DNA of 64,000 nt from Streptomyces smyrnaeus (GCF_017676345.1 NZ_JAFFZM010000017.1:1-64000); one strand, 5' to 3'. Positions 9,884 to 17,904 are shown, counted from the stretch's first letter. The notes: generated by a model not told the origin, from the sequence alone. Numbers and translations: made by a program.

Positions 9884-10843
9884 ATGGTCAGCATCGGGTA
9901 CTTTCTTGCGTGCGAGGAATTCGGGCCACAGGAACTGGTTCGCCAGGCGCGGATGGCCGAGGAGGCGGGCTTCCAGCGGCTGTGGATCTCCGACCACTTC
10001 CACCCGTGGACGGACGCCCAGGGCAACAGCCCCTTCGTGTGGTCCGTCATCGGAGCGCTCTCCCAGGTCACCTCCCTGCCGGTGGGCACTGCCGTCACCT
10101 GTCCCACCTTCCGTATGCACCCGGCCATCGTCGCACACGCCGCGGCCACCGCCGCCGTGCAGATGGAGGGCCGTTTCACCCTCGGGGTCGGCAGCGGCGA
10201 AGCCCTCAACGAACATGTGCTGGGGCACCAGTGGCCGCCGGCGCGCGAGCGGCTGGAGCGGCTGGAGGAGGCCGTGGAGATCATCCGGCTGCTGCACCGG
10301 GGAAAGCGCACCACCTTCCGCGGCACCTTCTACCGGGTCGACGAAGCCCGCCTCTACACCGTCCCGGACGAGCCGGTACCGATCTCCGTCTCCGCGTTCG
10401 GCCCCAAGGCGACCGATCTCGCCGCACGGATCGGCGACGCCTTCTGCACCGCCTCACCCGACGCCGAACTGGTCGAGCGCTACCGCTCGGCGGGCGGCGG
10501 GAAGCGCCCCGTTCAGGGCGGGATGAAGGTGTGCTGGGCACCCAGCGAGCAGGAGGGGCTGGATACGGCCCACCGGTTGTGGGCCAACGAACTGCTGCCG
10601 GGTCAGTTGCCGTCCACCCTCACCCGTCAGAAGGACTTCGCGGCCGCCGCCTCCCTGGTGCCCCGGGAGGCGGTGGCCGAGCAGATGGTGTGCGGCCCCG
10701 ACCCGGCGCGGCACCGCGCGCGGGTGCAGCAGTACGCCGACGCCGGGTTCGACGAGGTGTACGTCCAGCAGATCGGCGGCCGGCACGAGGAGTTCTTCCG
10801 CGTCTGGCAGGACGAAGTGCTGCCGGCCTTTCACCGGGGCTGA
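9884..10843 (+). CDS. F420-dependent LLM-class oxidoreductase
   Basis: 319 aa with the luciferase-like TIM barrel of the F420-dependent glucose-6-phosphate-dehydrogenase-related group: WISDHFHPWTDAQGNSPFVW (about 34-53), FTLGVGSGEALNEHVLG (about 98-114), and the PISVSAFGPKA segment. F420 is used widely in actinomycetes for hydride transfer. The substrate is unknown. It stands alone between convergent and divergent neighbours and ends just before a strong hairpin. Confidence 0.85.
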   Translation: MVSIGYFLACEEFGPQELVRQARMAEEAGFQRLWISDHFHPWTDAQGNSPFVWSVIGALSQVTSLPVGTAVTCPTFRMHPAIVAHAAATAAVQMEGRFTLGVGSGEALNEHVLGHQWPPARERLERLEEAVEIIRLLHRGKRTTFRGTFYRVDEARLYTVPDEPVPISVSAFGPKATDLAARIGDAFCTASPDAELVERYRSAGGGKRPVQGGMKVCWAPSEQEGLDTAHRLWANELLPGQLPSTLTRQKDFAAAASLVPREAVAEQMVCGPDPARHRARVQQYADAGFDEVYVQQIGGRHEEFFRVWQDEVLPAFHRG

Positions 10844-10852
10844 GGCCTCCCT

Positions 10853-10886
10853 CCCGTGCCCGGCCCGTGGAGGGGGCGGGCACGGG
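10853..10886. terminator. Bidirectional hairpin between the LLM gene and rsr
   Basis: CCCGTGCCCG (10853-10862) pairs perfectly with CGGGCACGGG (10877-10886), in the 49-bp gap between two convergent stop codons. Confidence 0.7.
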
Positions 10887-10892
10887 ACGGTC

Positions 10893-12473
10893 TCACTCCC
10901 GCTCCCAGGGCCACCGGGCGGCTTCCCCCTCGCTCAGCAGCGCCATCATGGTGAACAGCTTGTCGGAGAAGCCCCCGATCTCGTACCGGTTGGGGCGCGA
11001 GGTGTCCAGCGCGGACGGCGCGTACCCGGAGGTGTTGACGCCGAACAGCGGCACGGACTCCGGCACCGCCTCGGAGACCGAGACGCCACGTGCCCCGTTC
11101 CCCGGGTAGCGGAACGCCTGCATGTCCGAGATGATCACGACCCGGTCGTGCCCGTCGTAGGTCGCGCGCAGCGCCGCCACCGTCTCGGTGCCGTAGCCGA
11201 CCTCCCCCAGCCGGGAGCGGAAGGCCTCGATGCTCGGGAGGACCGAGCCACCGCGGGCCGGCTCGTGCCGGAAGTGGCCGTTGGCGAACCCGTACATGTC
11301 CACCTGCTCGCCCCGCTGCGCGAGCACGGCGCCGAACAGCGCTCCCACGTCCGCGTGCGTGACGCTGGAGCGGGCCGAGACCGCGCCCTGCATGGAGCCC
11401 GAGGAGTCGACGAGCAGCAGCGTACGGCCGGGCAGCGGCGGGACGTTGGCGGTGGAGGCGGCCAGTGCCTGCTCCAGCGCGTACGCCCAGCGCAGCGACG
11501 GCGCGGCGCGGTAGGCGGACAGGAACCGGTACGGGAACTGCCGCGAGCGGGCGATCTGCTCCCGGTCCCGCAGCCGGTCGACGACCTGCTGCGCCGCCTC
11601 GTCCGAGACGCCGACGCGGTCGAAGTTGCGCAGGTTGCGCAGCTGCGCCATCAGCCCCATCGAGGGCAGTACGGCTTCCCAGGCGGCCGCGTCCATCGGG
11701 CCCTGGAGCCAACCGGCCAGCGCCTCCCAGGTCATCCCGGCACGGGCGAGGACGGCGGGGCCGTCCGACCGGGTGGGCACGAGCTGCCGGTCGACGACGG
11801 GAAGGGCCATCAGCTCGGCGCGGGCCGCCACGGTCGGCAGGGCCTCGGGGACCTGTGCGTCGCGGCCGTGCCTGCGGTCGAGCGCGTGCCGGAACAGCTC
11901 GCCCTGCCACGGCTTGTCCGGGTCGGGGGCGGCGTGCGTCAGCTCCAGTACGTCGCCGAACCGGAAGGCGTGGCTGTCGGTGTCGTACTTCAGCAGCGCC
12001 TTCTCGGTGTAGAGCCGGCGCACCGCGTCCCCGAGGCCCCGCTTGACGGGCTTGGGCACGGCGCGGCCGAACGTGGCGGTCCAGTAGGCGAGGAACTCGC
12101 CGGGCTCGTCCGCGCGTCGGCAGGCGGCGGCCACGATCTCGCGGTTGCCGCCGTGCTTGCCCTCGGCCAGTCGTGCCCACACGGCGTGCGCGGCGGCGAC
12201 CAGCGAGGCGGAGCGCATCTGCGCCTCGTCGCGCAGCCAGGCCACGAAGCGGGCCGTCCAGGCCCCGTCGTCGACGGCGACGGTGTGCACGAGGTCCGCG
12301 TACCGGTTGTCGCGCTCGGTGGCCGACTCGTAGAAGGTGTCCTCGCCGACCATGTTGACCACGGCGAGCAGTACCAGCTCGGACTTGGCATCGCGTACGT
12401 AGGCCTTGCCGCCCTCATGGGTGACGGTCAGGGCGTTACGGGCATGCGTGTGCTGCCGGTTGAACTTGCTCAT
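10893..12473 (-). CDS. rsr: TROVE/vWA protein, Ro60 orthologue (Rsr), Y-RNA binding
   Basis: 526 aa from ATG 12473 (GGGGGAA ribosome site); the 56 upstream in-frame codons are the RNA leader. The HEAT-like TROVE ring spans about 10-340 and contains LAVVNMVGEDTFYE and RFVAWLRDEAQMRSASLVAA. A von Willebrand A domain follows, with MIDAS motif DSSGSM at 356-361. Ro60/Rsr proteins bind misfolded RNAs and Y RNAs. In bacteria Rsr works with exoribonucleases and a tRNA-mimicking Y RNA usually encoded beside it. The two structured RNA units immediately upstream fit that pattern. No RtcB ligase gene is nearby. Confidence 0.9.
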   Translation of the reverse strand: MSKFNRQHTHARNALTVTHEGGKAYVRDAKSELVLLAVVNMVGEDTFYESATERDNRYADLVHTVAVDDGAWTARFVAWLRDEAQMRSASLVAAAHAVWARLAEGKHGGNREIVAAACRRADEPGEFLAYWTATFGRAVPKPVKRGLGDAVRRLYTEKALLKYDTDSHAFRFGDVLELTHAAPDPDKPWQGELFRHALDRRHGRDAQVPEALPTVAARAELMALPVVDRQLVPTRSDGPAVLARAGMTWEALAGWLQGPMDAAAWEAVLPSMGLMAQLRNLRNFDRVGVSDEAAQQVVDRLRDREQIARSRQFPYRFLSAYRAAPSLRWAYALEQALAASTANVPPLPGRTLLLVDSSGSMQGAVSARSSVTHADVGALFGAVLAQRGEQVDMYGFANGHFRHEPARGGSVLPSIEAFRSRLGEVGYGTETVAALRATYDGHDRVVIISDMQAFRYPGNGARGVSVSEAVPESVPLFGVNTSGYAPSALDTSRPNRYEIGGFSDKLFTMMALLSEGEAARWPWERE

Positions 12474-12544
12474 GATTCCCCCGAATCGCGGTGCGGTGTC
12501 GTGGAACGGCATGCGCCCCGGGAGGAATCGGGCGTGCGGCATGC

Positions 12545-12626
12545 CGGAAGCGCCCGAGGTCATGAGACGGACGACGGCCGGTTCAAGGTGAGTGAAGTAT
12601 CCGTCGTCCACGCACCGGGCGCTCCG
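12545..12626 (-). ncRNA. Candidate Y RNA unit 2 (T-arm-less paralogue of unit 1)
   Basis: Minus-strand RNA of about 82 nt. Outer helix CGGAGCGCCCG (12616-12626) pairs with CGGGCGCUUCCG (12545-12556) with one bulged base. The inner helix GGACGACGG (12601-12609) pairs perfectly with CCGUCGUCC (12569-12577). The strand entering the inner helix (GGUGCG, two bases, GACGACGG, then UACUUC) matches unit 1 almost exactly. The enclosed segment is only 23 nt and lacks the T-arm. An alternative local hairpin (CACCGG/CCGGUG) overlaps the 5' outer strand. The outer-helix sequence differs from unit 1 while pairing is kept, which supports a functional structure. Confidence 0.6.
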
Positions 12627-12637
12627 GTGGGTGCCGA

Positions 12638-12729
12638 GCACGCCTCCCGAGATCGGATGCGACGACGGCGTTCAGGATTCGAACCTGTTCAACCAGAGAA
12701 GTAACCGTCGTCTGCGCACCGGGAGGTGC
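12638..12729 (-). ncRNA. Candidate Y RNA unit 1 (YrlA-like, with tRNA-like T-arm and D-loop)
   Basis: Minus-strand RNA of about 92 nt ending 164 bp before the rsr start codon. Outer helix: GCACCUCCCG (12720-12729) pairs with CGGGAGG-cg-UGC (12638-12649), leaving a 2-nt bulge. Inner helix: GACGACGG (12705-12712) pairs with CCGUCGUC (12661-12668), 8 of 8. Inside is CAGG-UUCGAAU-CCUG, a perfect 7-nt tRNA T-loop on a 4-bp stem, preceded by a D-loop-like CUGGUUGA. There is no anticodon arm. Known bacterial Y RNAs have this plan: a bulged Rsr-binding stem plus a tRNA-like module, encoded next to rsr. A competing hairpin CGCACC/GGUGCG (12715-12730) is possible. Exact ends are unknown. Confidence 0.7.
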
Positions 12730-12794
12730 GTTCGTTCACGTCTACGACGGTAGGGCGTGACCGGCGGCGCGTCATATGGATTTCCGACCGCCGA

Positions 12795-12848
12795 CCACGC
12801 AGCGGCCCCGGCAGCGCGTGTGATGCGCGTGCCGGGGCCGCTGCGTGG
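12795..12848. terminator. 19-bp perfect hairpin downstream of the glycine-betaine operon
   Basis: Bases 12795-12813 pair perfectly with 12830-12848 (CCACGCAGCGG... arm). The hairpin lies 47 bp past the permease/binding-protein stop and upstream of the Y-RNA region, so it probably insulates the two transcription units. Confidence 0.8.
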
Positions 12849-12895
12849 TTGCGTGGTGCCGGGTGCGACGGCGACGGGCCGTCACACGGAGGGCG

Positions 12896-15511
12896 TCACT
12901 CGACCGGTGCCAGCTTGTCCTCCAGGCCCGGCCGGGAGTCCAGCCAGGTGCGGACGGATTCCTTCTCGTTCCCCTTGCCGCCCTTCTGGATGGCGGCTTC
13001 CAGGGAGCCGAGGTCCTTCTCGGACATCTTGAAGTCCTTCAGCCAGCCGTGCAGCTCGGGGAATTCCTTCTTGAAGCCCTTCTTGGCGGTGACATGGATC
13101 CGGTCGCCCTTGCCCCAGGAGCCCTTGGGGTCCTTGAGCTTGTTCATCGGGTACTTGCTGTAGACCCAGTGCGGCGACCAGGTGGTGGCCACGATCGGCT
13201 TCTTCTGCTTCACCGACTTGTCCACCGCGGAGAGCATGGAGGAGGTGCTGGAGGAGACGACCTTGTACTCCTTGTCCAGCCCGTAGTCCTTGAGCACCCG
13301 CTTGAGGATCTTCATCTCGCCCGCGCTGGACTCGATCCCGGTGATCTTCCCGCCGAACAGCTCGCTCCTGCCCTTGAGGTCCGCCAGCGAGTCGACACCC
13401 TTGACGTAGGACGGCACGGACAGCTCCAGCGACGTGGGACCGTACCAGGAGCCCAGATCGGTGAGCTTGTCCTTGTACTTGCGCCAGTACTGCTCATGGG
13501 TGGTGGGCAGCCAGGCGTCCGTCTGGAAGTCCAGCTGGCCCTGGGACAGCGCCGTGTAGAGCGGGCCCGGGTCGAGCTGTTTGACCTTCGGCTTGTAGCC
13601 GCGGTCCTCCAGGATGTTCTGCCACAGGTAGGTCGTGGCGATGGCCTCGTCCCAGGGGAAGTAGCCCATGTCGACGGTCTTGCCCGCGCCCTTGCCCTGC
13701 TTCTGCTGACCACCGGGCACCGGCACCATCTTGTCGAGGAAGCCGGGGCGGGCCTTCAGCCACTCCTTGACGGCCTGCTGCTCCTGGCCCTTGGGCGCGC
13801 TTTGGATCCTGTCCTCCAGGGAGGTCAGCTGCTTCTCCGTCAGGTGGAAGTTCTTCAGCCAGTGGGCCACCACCGGGTTGTCCTCGGCGAAGCCCTTCCG
13901 GCCGACGTTGTAGAGCTTCTCGCCCTTTCCGAAAGCGCCCTCGGGGTCCTTCAGCTTGGTCAGGTCGTACTTGTTGTACGCCCAGTGCGGGGACCAGAGC
14001 GTGACGACGACCGGCTCCTTCTGCTGGATGGAGCGCTTCAGCTCCGACAGCATGGAGGAGGTGCTGGAGGAGACGACCTTGTACTCGCCCTCCAGGCCGT
14101 ACTCCTTGAGGACCTTGTCCTTGAGGATCTTCATCTCACCGGCGCTGGACTCGATGCCGATGATCTTGCCGTCGAACTTCTTGCCCTGCCCCTTGAGGTC
14201 CGCGAGGGACCTGACCCCCTTGACGTAGGACGGCACGGACAGCTCCAGCGAGGTCGGGCCGTACCAGTCGCCCAGCTTCTCCATCTTGGAGCCGTACTTG
14301 TCCCAGTACTGCTGGTGCGTGGTGGGCAGCCAGGCGTCCGTCTGGAAGTCGGTCTGCCCCTGCGCCAGGGAGGTGTAGAGGGGGCCCGCGTCCAGCTGCT
14401 TGAGGCTGGGCTCGTAGCCGCGCTGCTCCAGCGCCTCCTTCCACAGATAGGAGGTGGCGATGCCCTCGTCCCAGGGGATGTAGCCCATCTTCAGCTGCTT
14501 GCCCTTGCCGACGTCGGTGCCGGACGCGGCCTGCGCGTCGGAGCCCGAGCTCGCCAGGTTCAGGCCGCCGGCGGCCAGCGCCAGCACGAGGACACCGGAG
14601 AGCGCGACGACCGTGCCGGGCTTGTAGCGGACGAAGCGCATCCGGCCCATCATGGCGGTGGCCTTCGCCGCGGCACGGCGGCCGAGGGGCGAGACCCGCA
14701 CATTGAGGGCACCGGTCATCCGGTCCAGATACATGGCCAGGATGACGACGGCGATGCCGGACTCGACGCCCAGACCGATCTGCACCTGGGTGACGGCGGC
14801 GTAGACGCGCTCGCCGAGCCCCGGCGCACCTGCCATACCGGCGATGACGACCATCGAGAGCGCCAGCATGATGACCTGGTTGATACCGGCCATGATCGTC
14901 GGCAGGGCCAGCGGGAACTGCACCCGGGTGAGGGTCTGCTTGGGGCTGGTGCCGAACGCGTCGGCGGCCTCCACCAGCTCGCTGTCGACCTGCCTGATGC
15001 CCAGCTCGGTCATCCGGACGCCGGGCGGCATCGAGAAGATGATCGTCGCCAGCAGACCGGGAGTGGTGCCGACGGAGAAGAACATCACGCCGGGGATGAG
15101 GTAGACGAAGGCCGGCATCGTCTGCATCACGTCGAGGACCGGGCGCACGGCGGCGCTGACGGACTTGCTGCGGGCGGCCCAGATACCGGTCGGCACCGCG
15201 AAGACGACGGTGATGACGGCGGCGGCCAGGACGAGCGACAGCGTGGACATCGCGTCGTCCCACAGACCGAAGGAGTCGATCAGCAGGAATCCGGCGAAGC
15301 CGACGACGCCCGCGAGGAGGCCGCGCAGCCAGAACGCGACGACGGCGAAGATACCGGCCAGCAGCAGCGGCTCGGCGCCGCCCAGGACCATGTTGATCCC
15401 GTCGTAGAGCCCGGTCAGCACCGTGTTGATGACATCGAAGAGCCAGCCGAGGTGGGTCTGCAGCCAGTCGACGGCGGTCTCGACCCAGTTGCCGGGGTGG
15501 AACTCAGGCAT
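12896..15511 (-). CDS. Glycine betaine/proline ABC transporter: permease fused to two tandem substrate-binding domains
   Basis: 871 aa. Residues 1-300 form an OpuAB/ProW permease with several membrane helices and the EAA-like loop (ELVEAADAFGTSPKQTLTRVQFPLALPTI). A transmembrane helix near 305-325 anchors two homologous OpuAC-type receptors, one from about 335 (MGYIPWDEGIATSYLW) and one from about 609 (MGYFPWDEAIATTYLW). Both have GPLYT, TDAWLPTTH, GPTSLELSVPSYVKGV and WSPHW aromatic-cage-type motifs. A dimeric transporter would carry four receptors. Fused single receptors are known in Lactococcus OpuA, and tandem ones have been noted for Streptomyces. It overlaps the ATPase gene by 8 bp. Likely role: osmoprotectant uptake. 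Confidence 0.9.
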   Translation of the reverse strand: MPEFHPGNWVETAVDWLQTHLGWLFDVINTVLTGLYDGINMVLGGAEPLLLAGIFAVVAFWLRGLLAGVVGFAGFLLIDSFGLWDDAMSTLSLVLAAAVITVVFAVPTGIWAARSKSVSAAVRPVLDVMQTMPAFVYLIPGVMFFSVGTTPGLLATIIFSMPPGVRMTELGIRQVDSELVEAADAFGTSPKQTLTRVQFPLALPTIMAGINQVIMLALSMVVIAGMAGAPGLGERVYAAVTQVQIGLGVESGIAVVILAMYLDRMTGALNVRVSPLGRRAAAKATAMMGRMRFVRYKPGTVVALSGVLVLALAAGGLNLASSGSDAQAASGTDVGKGKQLKMGYIPWDEGIATSYLWKEALEQRGYEPSLKQLDAGPLYTSLAQGQTDFQTDAWLPTTHQQYWDKYGSKMEKLGDWYGPTSLELSVPSYVKGVRSLADLKGQGKKFDGKIIGIESSAGEMKILKDKVLKEYGLEGEYKVVSSSTSSMLSELKRSIQQKEPVVVTLWSPHWAYNKYDLTKLKDPEGAFGKGEKLYNVGRKGFAEDNPVVAHWLKNFHLTEKQLTSLEDRIQSAPKGQEQQAVKEWLKARPGFLDKMVPVPGGQQKQGKGAGKTVDMGYFPWDEAIATTYLWQNILEDRGYKPKVKQLDPGPLYTALSQGQLDFQTDAWLPTTHEQYWRKYKDKLTDLGSWYGPTSLELSVPSYVKGVDSLADLKGRSELFGGKITGIESSAGEMKILKRVLKDYGLDKEYKVVSSSTSSMLSAVDKSVKQKKPIVATTWSPHWVYSKYPMNKLKDPKGSWGKGDRIHVTAKKGFKKEFPELHGWLKDFKMSEKDLGSLEAAIQKGGKGNEKESVRTWLDSRPGLEDKLAPVE

Positions 15512-16598
15512 GTGCGCTCACCTCGTTCCCGTTCCGGGCTCCGGCGGGCGGTGCCACCCGGGGCTCCTCGGCCAGCGCGGTGAGCAGCCGTTCGCGGTCG
15601 ATGACGCCGACGGGGGCGCCCGAGGCGTCGGTGACGACCAGCGGCTGCTCGCTGGTGGCGAACGGGGTGAACAGCTCGGCGAGCGGGGTCCCGGTGGTGA
15701 CGGTGGTCGCGCCCTCGGGCACGCCGCCGTCGGCCAAGGCCGGGGCGCCGCTCTCGGCGTCCCGCATGATCGCGCCCGCGGTCAGCACCCGGGAGCGGTC
15801 CACGTCCTGGATGAAGGAGGCGACGTAGTCGGTGGCGGGCCGCACCAGGATGTCCTCGGCGGTGCCTGTCTGGACGATCCGGCCGTCCCGCATCACGGCG
15901 ATGCGGTCGCCGAGGCGCATGGCCTCGTTCAGATCGTGGGTGATGAAGACGATGGTCTTGTGCAGGGTCTTCTGCAGCTGCAGCAGCTGGTCCTGCATGT
16001 CGCGGCGGATGAGCGGGTCCAGGGCGCTGAAGGACTCGTCCATCAGCAGCAGGTCGGCGTCGGTGGCCAGCGCGCGGGCCAGTCCGACGCGCTGCTGCAT
16101 ACCGCCGGACAGCTCGTCGGGCCAGGAGCCCTCCCAGCCCTTGAGGCCGGCCAGCTCCAGGGCCTCGGTGGCGCGCCGCTCACGCTCCTCGCGCGGTACG
16201 CCCTGCACCTCCAGGCCGTAGGCGGCGTTCTCCAGCACGCTGCGGTGGGGGAAGAGCGCGAAGTGCTGGAAGACCATGCTGATCTTGTGGGCCCGCACCT
16301 GGCGCAGTTCGCGCGGACGGAGTGCGGTCAGGTCCTCACCGTCGAACAGGACGCGGCCCGACGTGGGTTCGAGAAGGCCGTTGAGCATGCGCAGCAGCGT
16401 GGACTTACCGGAGCCGGAGAGGCCCATGACCACGAATATGTGCCCCTCCTGCACCTCGAAGGAGGCATCGATCACGGCCGCGGTGGTGCCCTGGGCACGC
16501 AGTTCGTCGCGGTCCGTACCGGCTTCCAGCTGGGCTACTGCCTGGTCGGCTCTTCTCCCGAACACTTTGTACAGGCGCTCGGCTCTCAGCCTGGACAC
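15504..16598 (-). CDS. Glycine betaine/proline ABC transporter ATPase with C-terminal CBS region
   Basis: 364 aa from the second of two GTGs: AAGAGGG sits 5 bp before 16598, whereas at 16604 it would overlap the start codon. Walker A GLSGSGKST, Q-loop FQHFALFPHRSV, signature LSGGMQQR and Walker B LLLMDESFSALD are intact, and the His switch (FITHDLNEA) is present. The last ~100 residues are CBS-like (PLVVTDASGAPVGVIDRERLL), the module that senses ionic strength or cyclic di-AMP in OpuA relatives. It is the first gene of a two-gene operon with the permease/receptor fusion. Confidence 0.9.
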   Translation of the reverse strand: MSRLRAERLYKVFGRRADQAVAQLEAGTDRDELRAQGTTAAVIDASFEVQEGHIFVVMGLSGSGKSTLLRMLNGLLEPTSGRVLFDGEDLTALRPRELRQVRAHKISMVFQHFALFPHRSVLENAAYGLEVQGVPREERERRATEALELAGLKGWEGSWPDELSGGMQQRVGLARALATDADLLLMDESFSALDPLIRRDMQDQLLQLQKTLHKTIVFITHDLNEAMRLGDRIAVMRDGRIVQTGTAEDILVRPATDYVASFIQDVDRSRVLTAGAIMRDAESGAPALADGGVPEGATTVTTGTPLAELFTPFATSEQPLVVTDASGAPVGVIDRERLLTALAEEPRVAPPAGARNGNEVSAHA

Positions 16599-16677
16599 AT
16601 TCACCCTCTTGACTCGACAACAGTTACCCCGGCACCCCCCTGCCTCGCCATGGAGCGCTGTAATTCGCTGCAAACGG

Positions 16678-16707
16678 CGCATACCAGAAAGATGAAGCCT
16701 ACATCAA
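16678..16707 (-). promoter_or_regulatory. Candidate sigma-70-type promoter for the glycine-betaine operon
   Basis: On the minus strand TTGATG (16702-16707) is followed after 18 bp by TATGCG (16678-16683), about 80 bp before the ATPase start. The surrounding 260-bp gap is less GC-rich than its neighbours. No experimental support is available from sequence. Confidence 0.3.
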
Positions 16708-16866
16708 TAGAGTGACGGCAGACCGCCCCTCCTCCCAGGGGCAGCTCCGGACCAGGAGCGAAACCCTTGTAGCGCCCAAAAGGGGCGACATCACCCAAAT
16801 AGCACGAATGCAGGTCGAAGCGACCACCCGGCGTGCCCTGTCGGTGCCGTACGGCATCATCGGCTC

Positions 16867-17841
16867 GTGACCATCACCACAGCGAACACATCCGACGCAG
16901 CAGGCGGAGCGCATGCCGGGGACGACCGCCGACTGATGCTCCTGGACACCGCCTCGCTCTACTTCCGGGCGTACTTCGGCGTCCCGGAGACGGTCCGCGC
17001 ACCGGACGGGACCCCGGTCAACGCCGTGCGCGGGCTGCTCGACTTCATCGCCAGACTCGTCCAGGACCACCACCCCGCAGCGCTGGTCGCCTGCATGGAC
17101 GCCGACTGGCGCCCCCAGTGGCGGGTGGAGCTGATCCCCTCCTACAAGGCGCACCGCGTCGCCGAGGAGATCGCGGACGGCCCGGACGAGGAGGAGACCC
17201 CCGACACACTGGGCCCGCAGATCCCGGTGATCGAGCAGGTCCTCGATGCGATCGGGCTGGCCCGGCTGGGTGTGGCGGAGTACGAGGCCGACGATGTGAT
17301 CGGCACCCTGGCGACCCGCGCCACCGGACCGGTCGACGTCGTCACCGGCGACCGCGACCTGTTCCAGCTCGTCGACGACACGCGCGGCGTACGGGTGCTC
17401 TACCCCGTCAAGGGCGTCGGCAGCCTGGACGTCTACGACGGTGCCGCACTGCGCGCCAAGTACGGCGTGGACGGGTCCGGGTACGCGGACCTGGCCGTCC
17501 TGCGCGGCGACCCCAGCGACGGCCTCCCGGGGGTGCGCGGCGTCGGCGAGAAGACGGCCGCGAAGCTGCTGGCCGAGTACGGCGATCTGGCCGGTATCCG
17601 TGCCGCGGCGGCCGACCCGGTCTCCCGGCTCACCCCCGCCCAGCGCACGAAGTTCAAGGAGGCCGCCGCCTACCTCGACGTCGCCCCCACCGTGGTGCGG
17701 GTGGCCCGGGACCTCCCCCTCCCGGATGTCGACCTCACCCTGCCGCGGACACCGCGCGACCCGGAGCGGCTGGAGGAGCTGGCCGGGCGATGGGGGCTGG
17801 GCGGCTCGCTGCGCCGGCTGCTGGAGGTCATGGCGGGCTGA
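16867..17841 (+). CDS. 5'-3' exonuclease (FEN/PIN-like, PolA N-terminal domain homologue)
   Basis: 324 aa from GTG 16867. A PIN-like N-terminus (MLLDTASLYFRAYFGVP, with Asp) and acidic metal-site clusters (EYEADDVIGTLA; VVTGDRDLFQLV) precede the helix-hairpin-helix LRGDPSDGLPGVRGVGEKTAAKLL, typical of flap endonucleases. It is stand-alone, with no polymerase domain, and would process RNA primers or flaps. It lies 63 bp upstream of the siderophore-interacting protein gene but is separated from it by an iron box, so the two are probably independently regulated. Confidence 0.9.
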   Translation: MTITTANTSDAAGGAHAGDDRRLMLLDTASLYFRAYFGVPETVRAPDGTPVNAVRGLLDFIARLVQDHHPAALVACMDADWRPQWRVELIPSYKAHRVAEEIADGPDEEETPDTLGPQIPVIEQVLDAIGLARLGVAEYEADDVIGTLATRATGPVDVVTGDRDLFQLVDDTRGVRVLYPVKGVGSLDVYDGAALRAKYGVDGSGYADLAVLRGDPSDGLPGVRGVGEKTAAKLLAEYGDLAGIRAAAADPVSRLTPAQRTKFKEAAAYLDVAPTVVRVARDLPLPDVDLTLPRTPRDPERLEELAGRWGLGGSLRRLLEVMAG

Positions 17842-17864
17842 TCTTTCCCGCCGCGGTCTGTTAG

Positions 17865-17880
17865 CTTAGGTATACCTAAG
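17865..17880. promoter_or_regulatory. Iron box (DmdR1/IdeR operator)
   Basis: CTTAGGTATACCTAAG is a perfect 16-bp palindrome within TTAGCTTAGG..., matching the actinobacterial DtxR-family consensus TTAGGTTAGGCTAACCTAA closely. It is 24 bp before the start of the siderophore-interacting protein gene and should repress it under iron sufficiency. Confidence 0.85.
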
Positions 17881-17904
17881 TTTCCCCGTGTCCAGGGAGG
17901 CCCC

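Noticed and set aside
12661..12712. Ordinary tRNA gene
   Set aside because: A T-loop is present but there is no anticodon arm, only 52 nt lie within the closing helix, there is no CCA, and the unit is embedded in a larger bulged stem next to rsr.
12845..15583. 912-codon plus-strand ORF opposite the betaine transporter
   Set aside because: Antisense artefact of third-position GC; repetitive LVLLAL/GGDD-like composition and no ribosome site.
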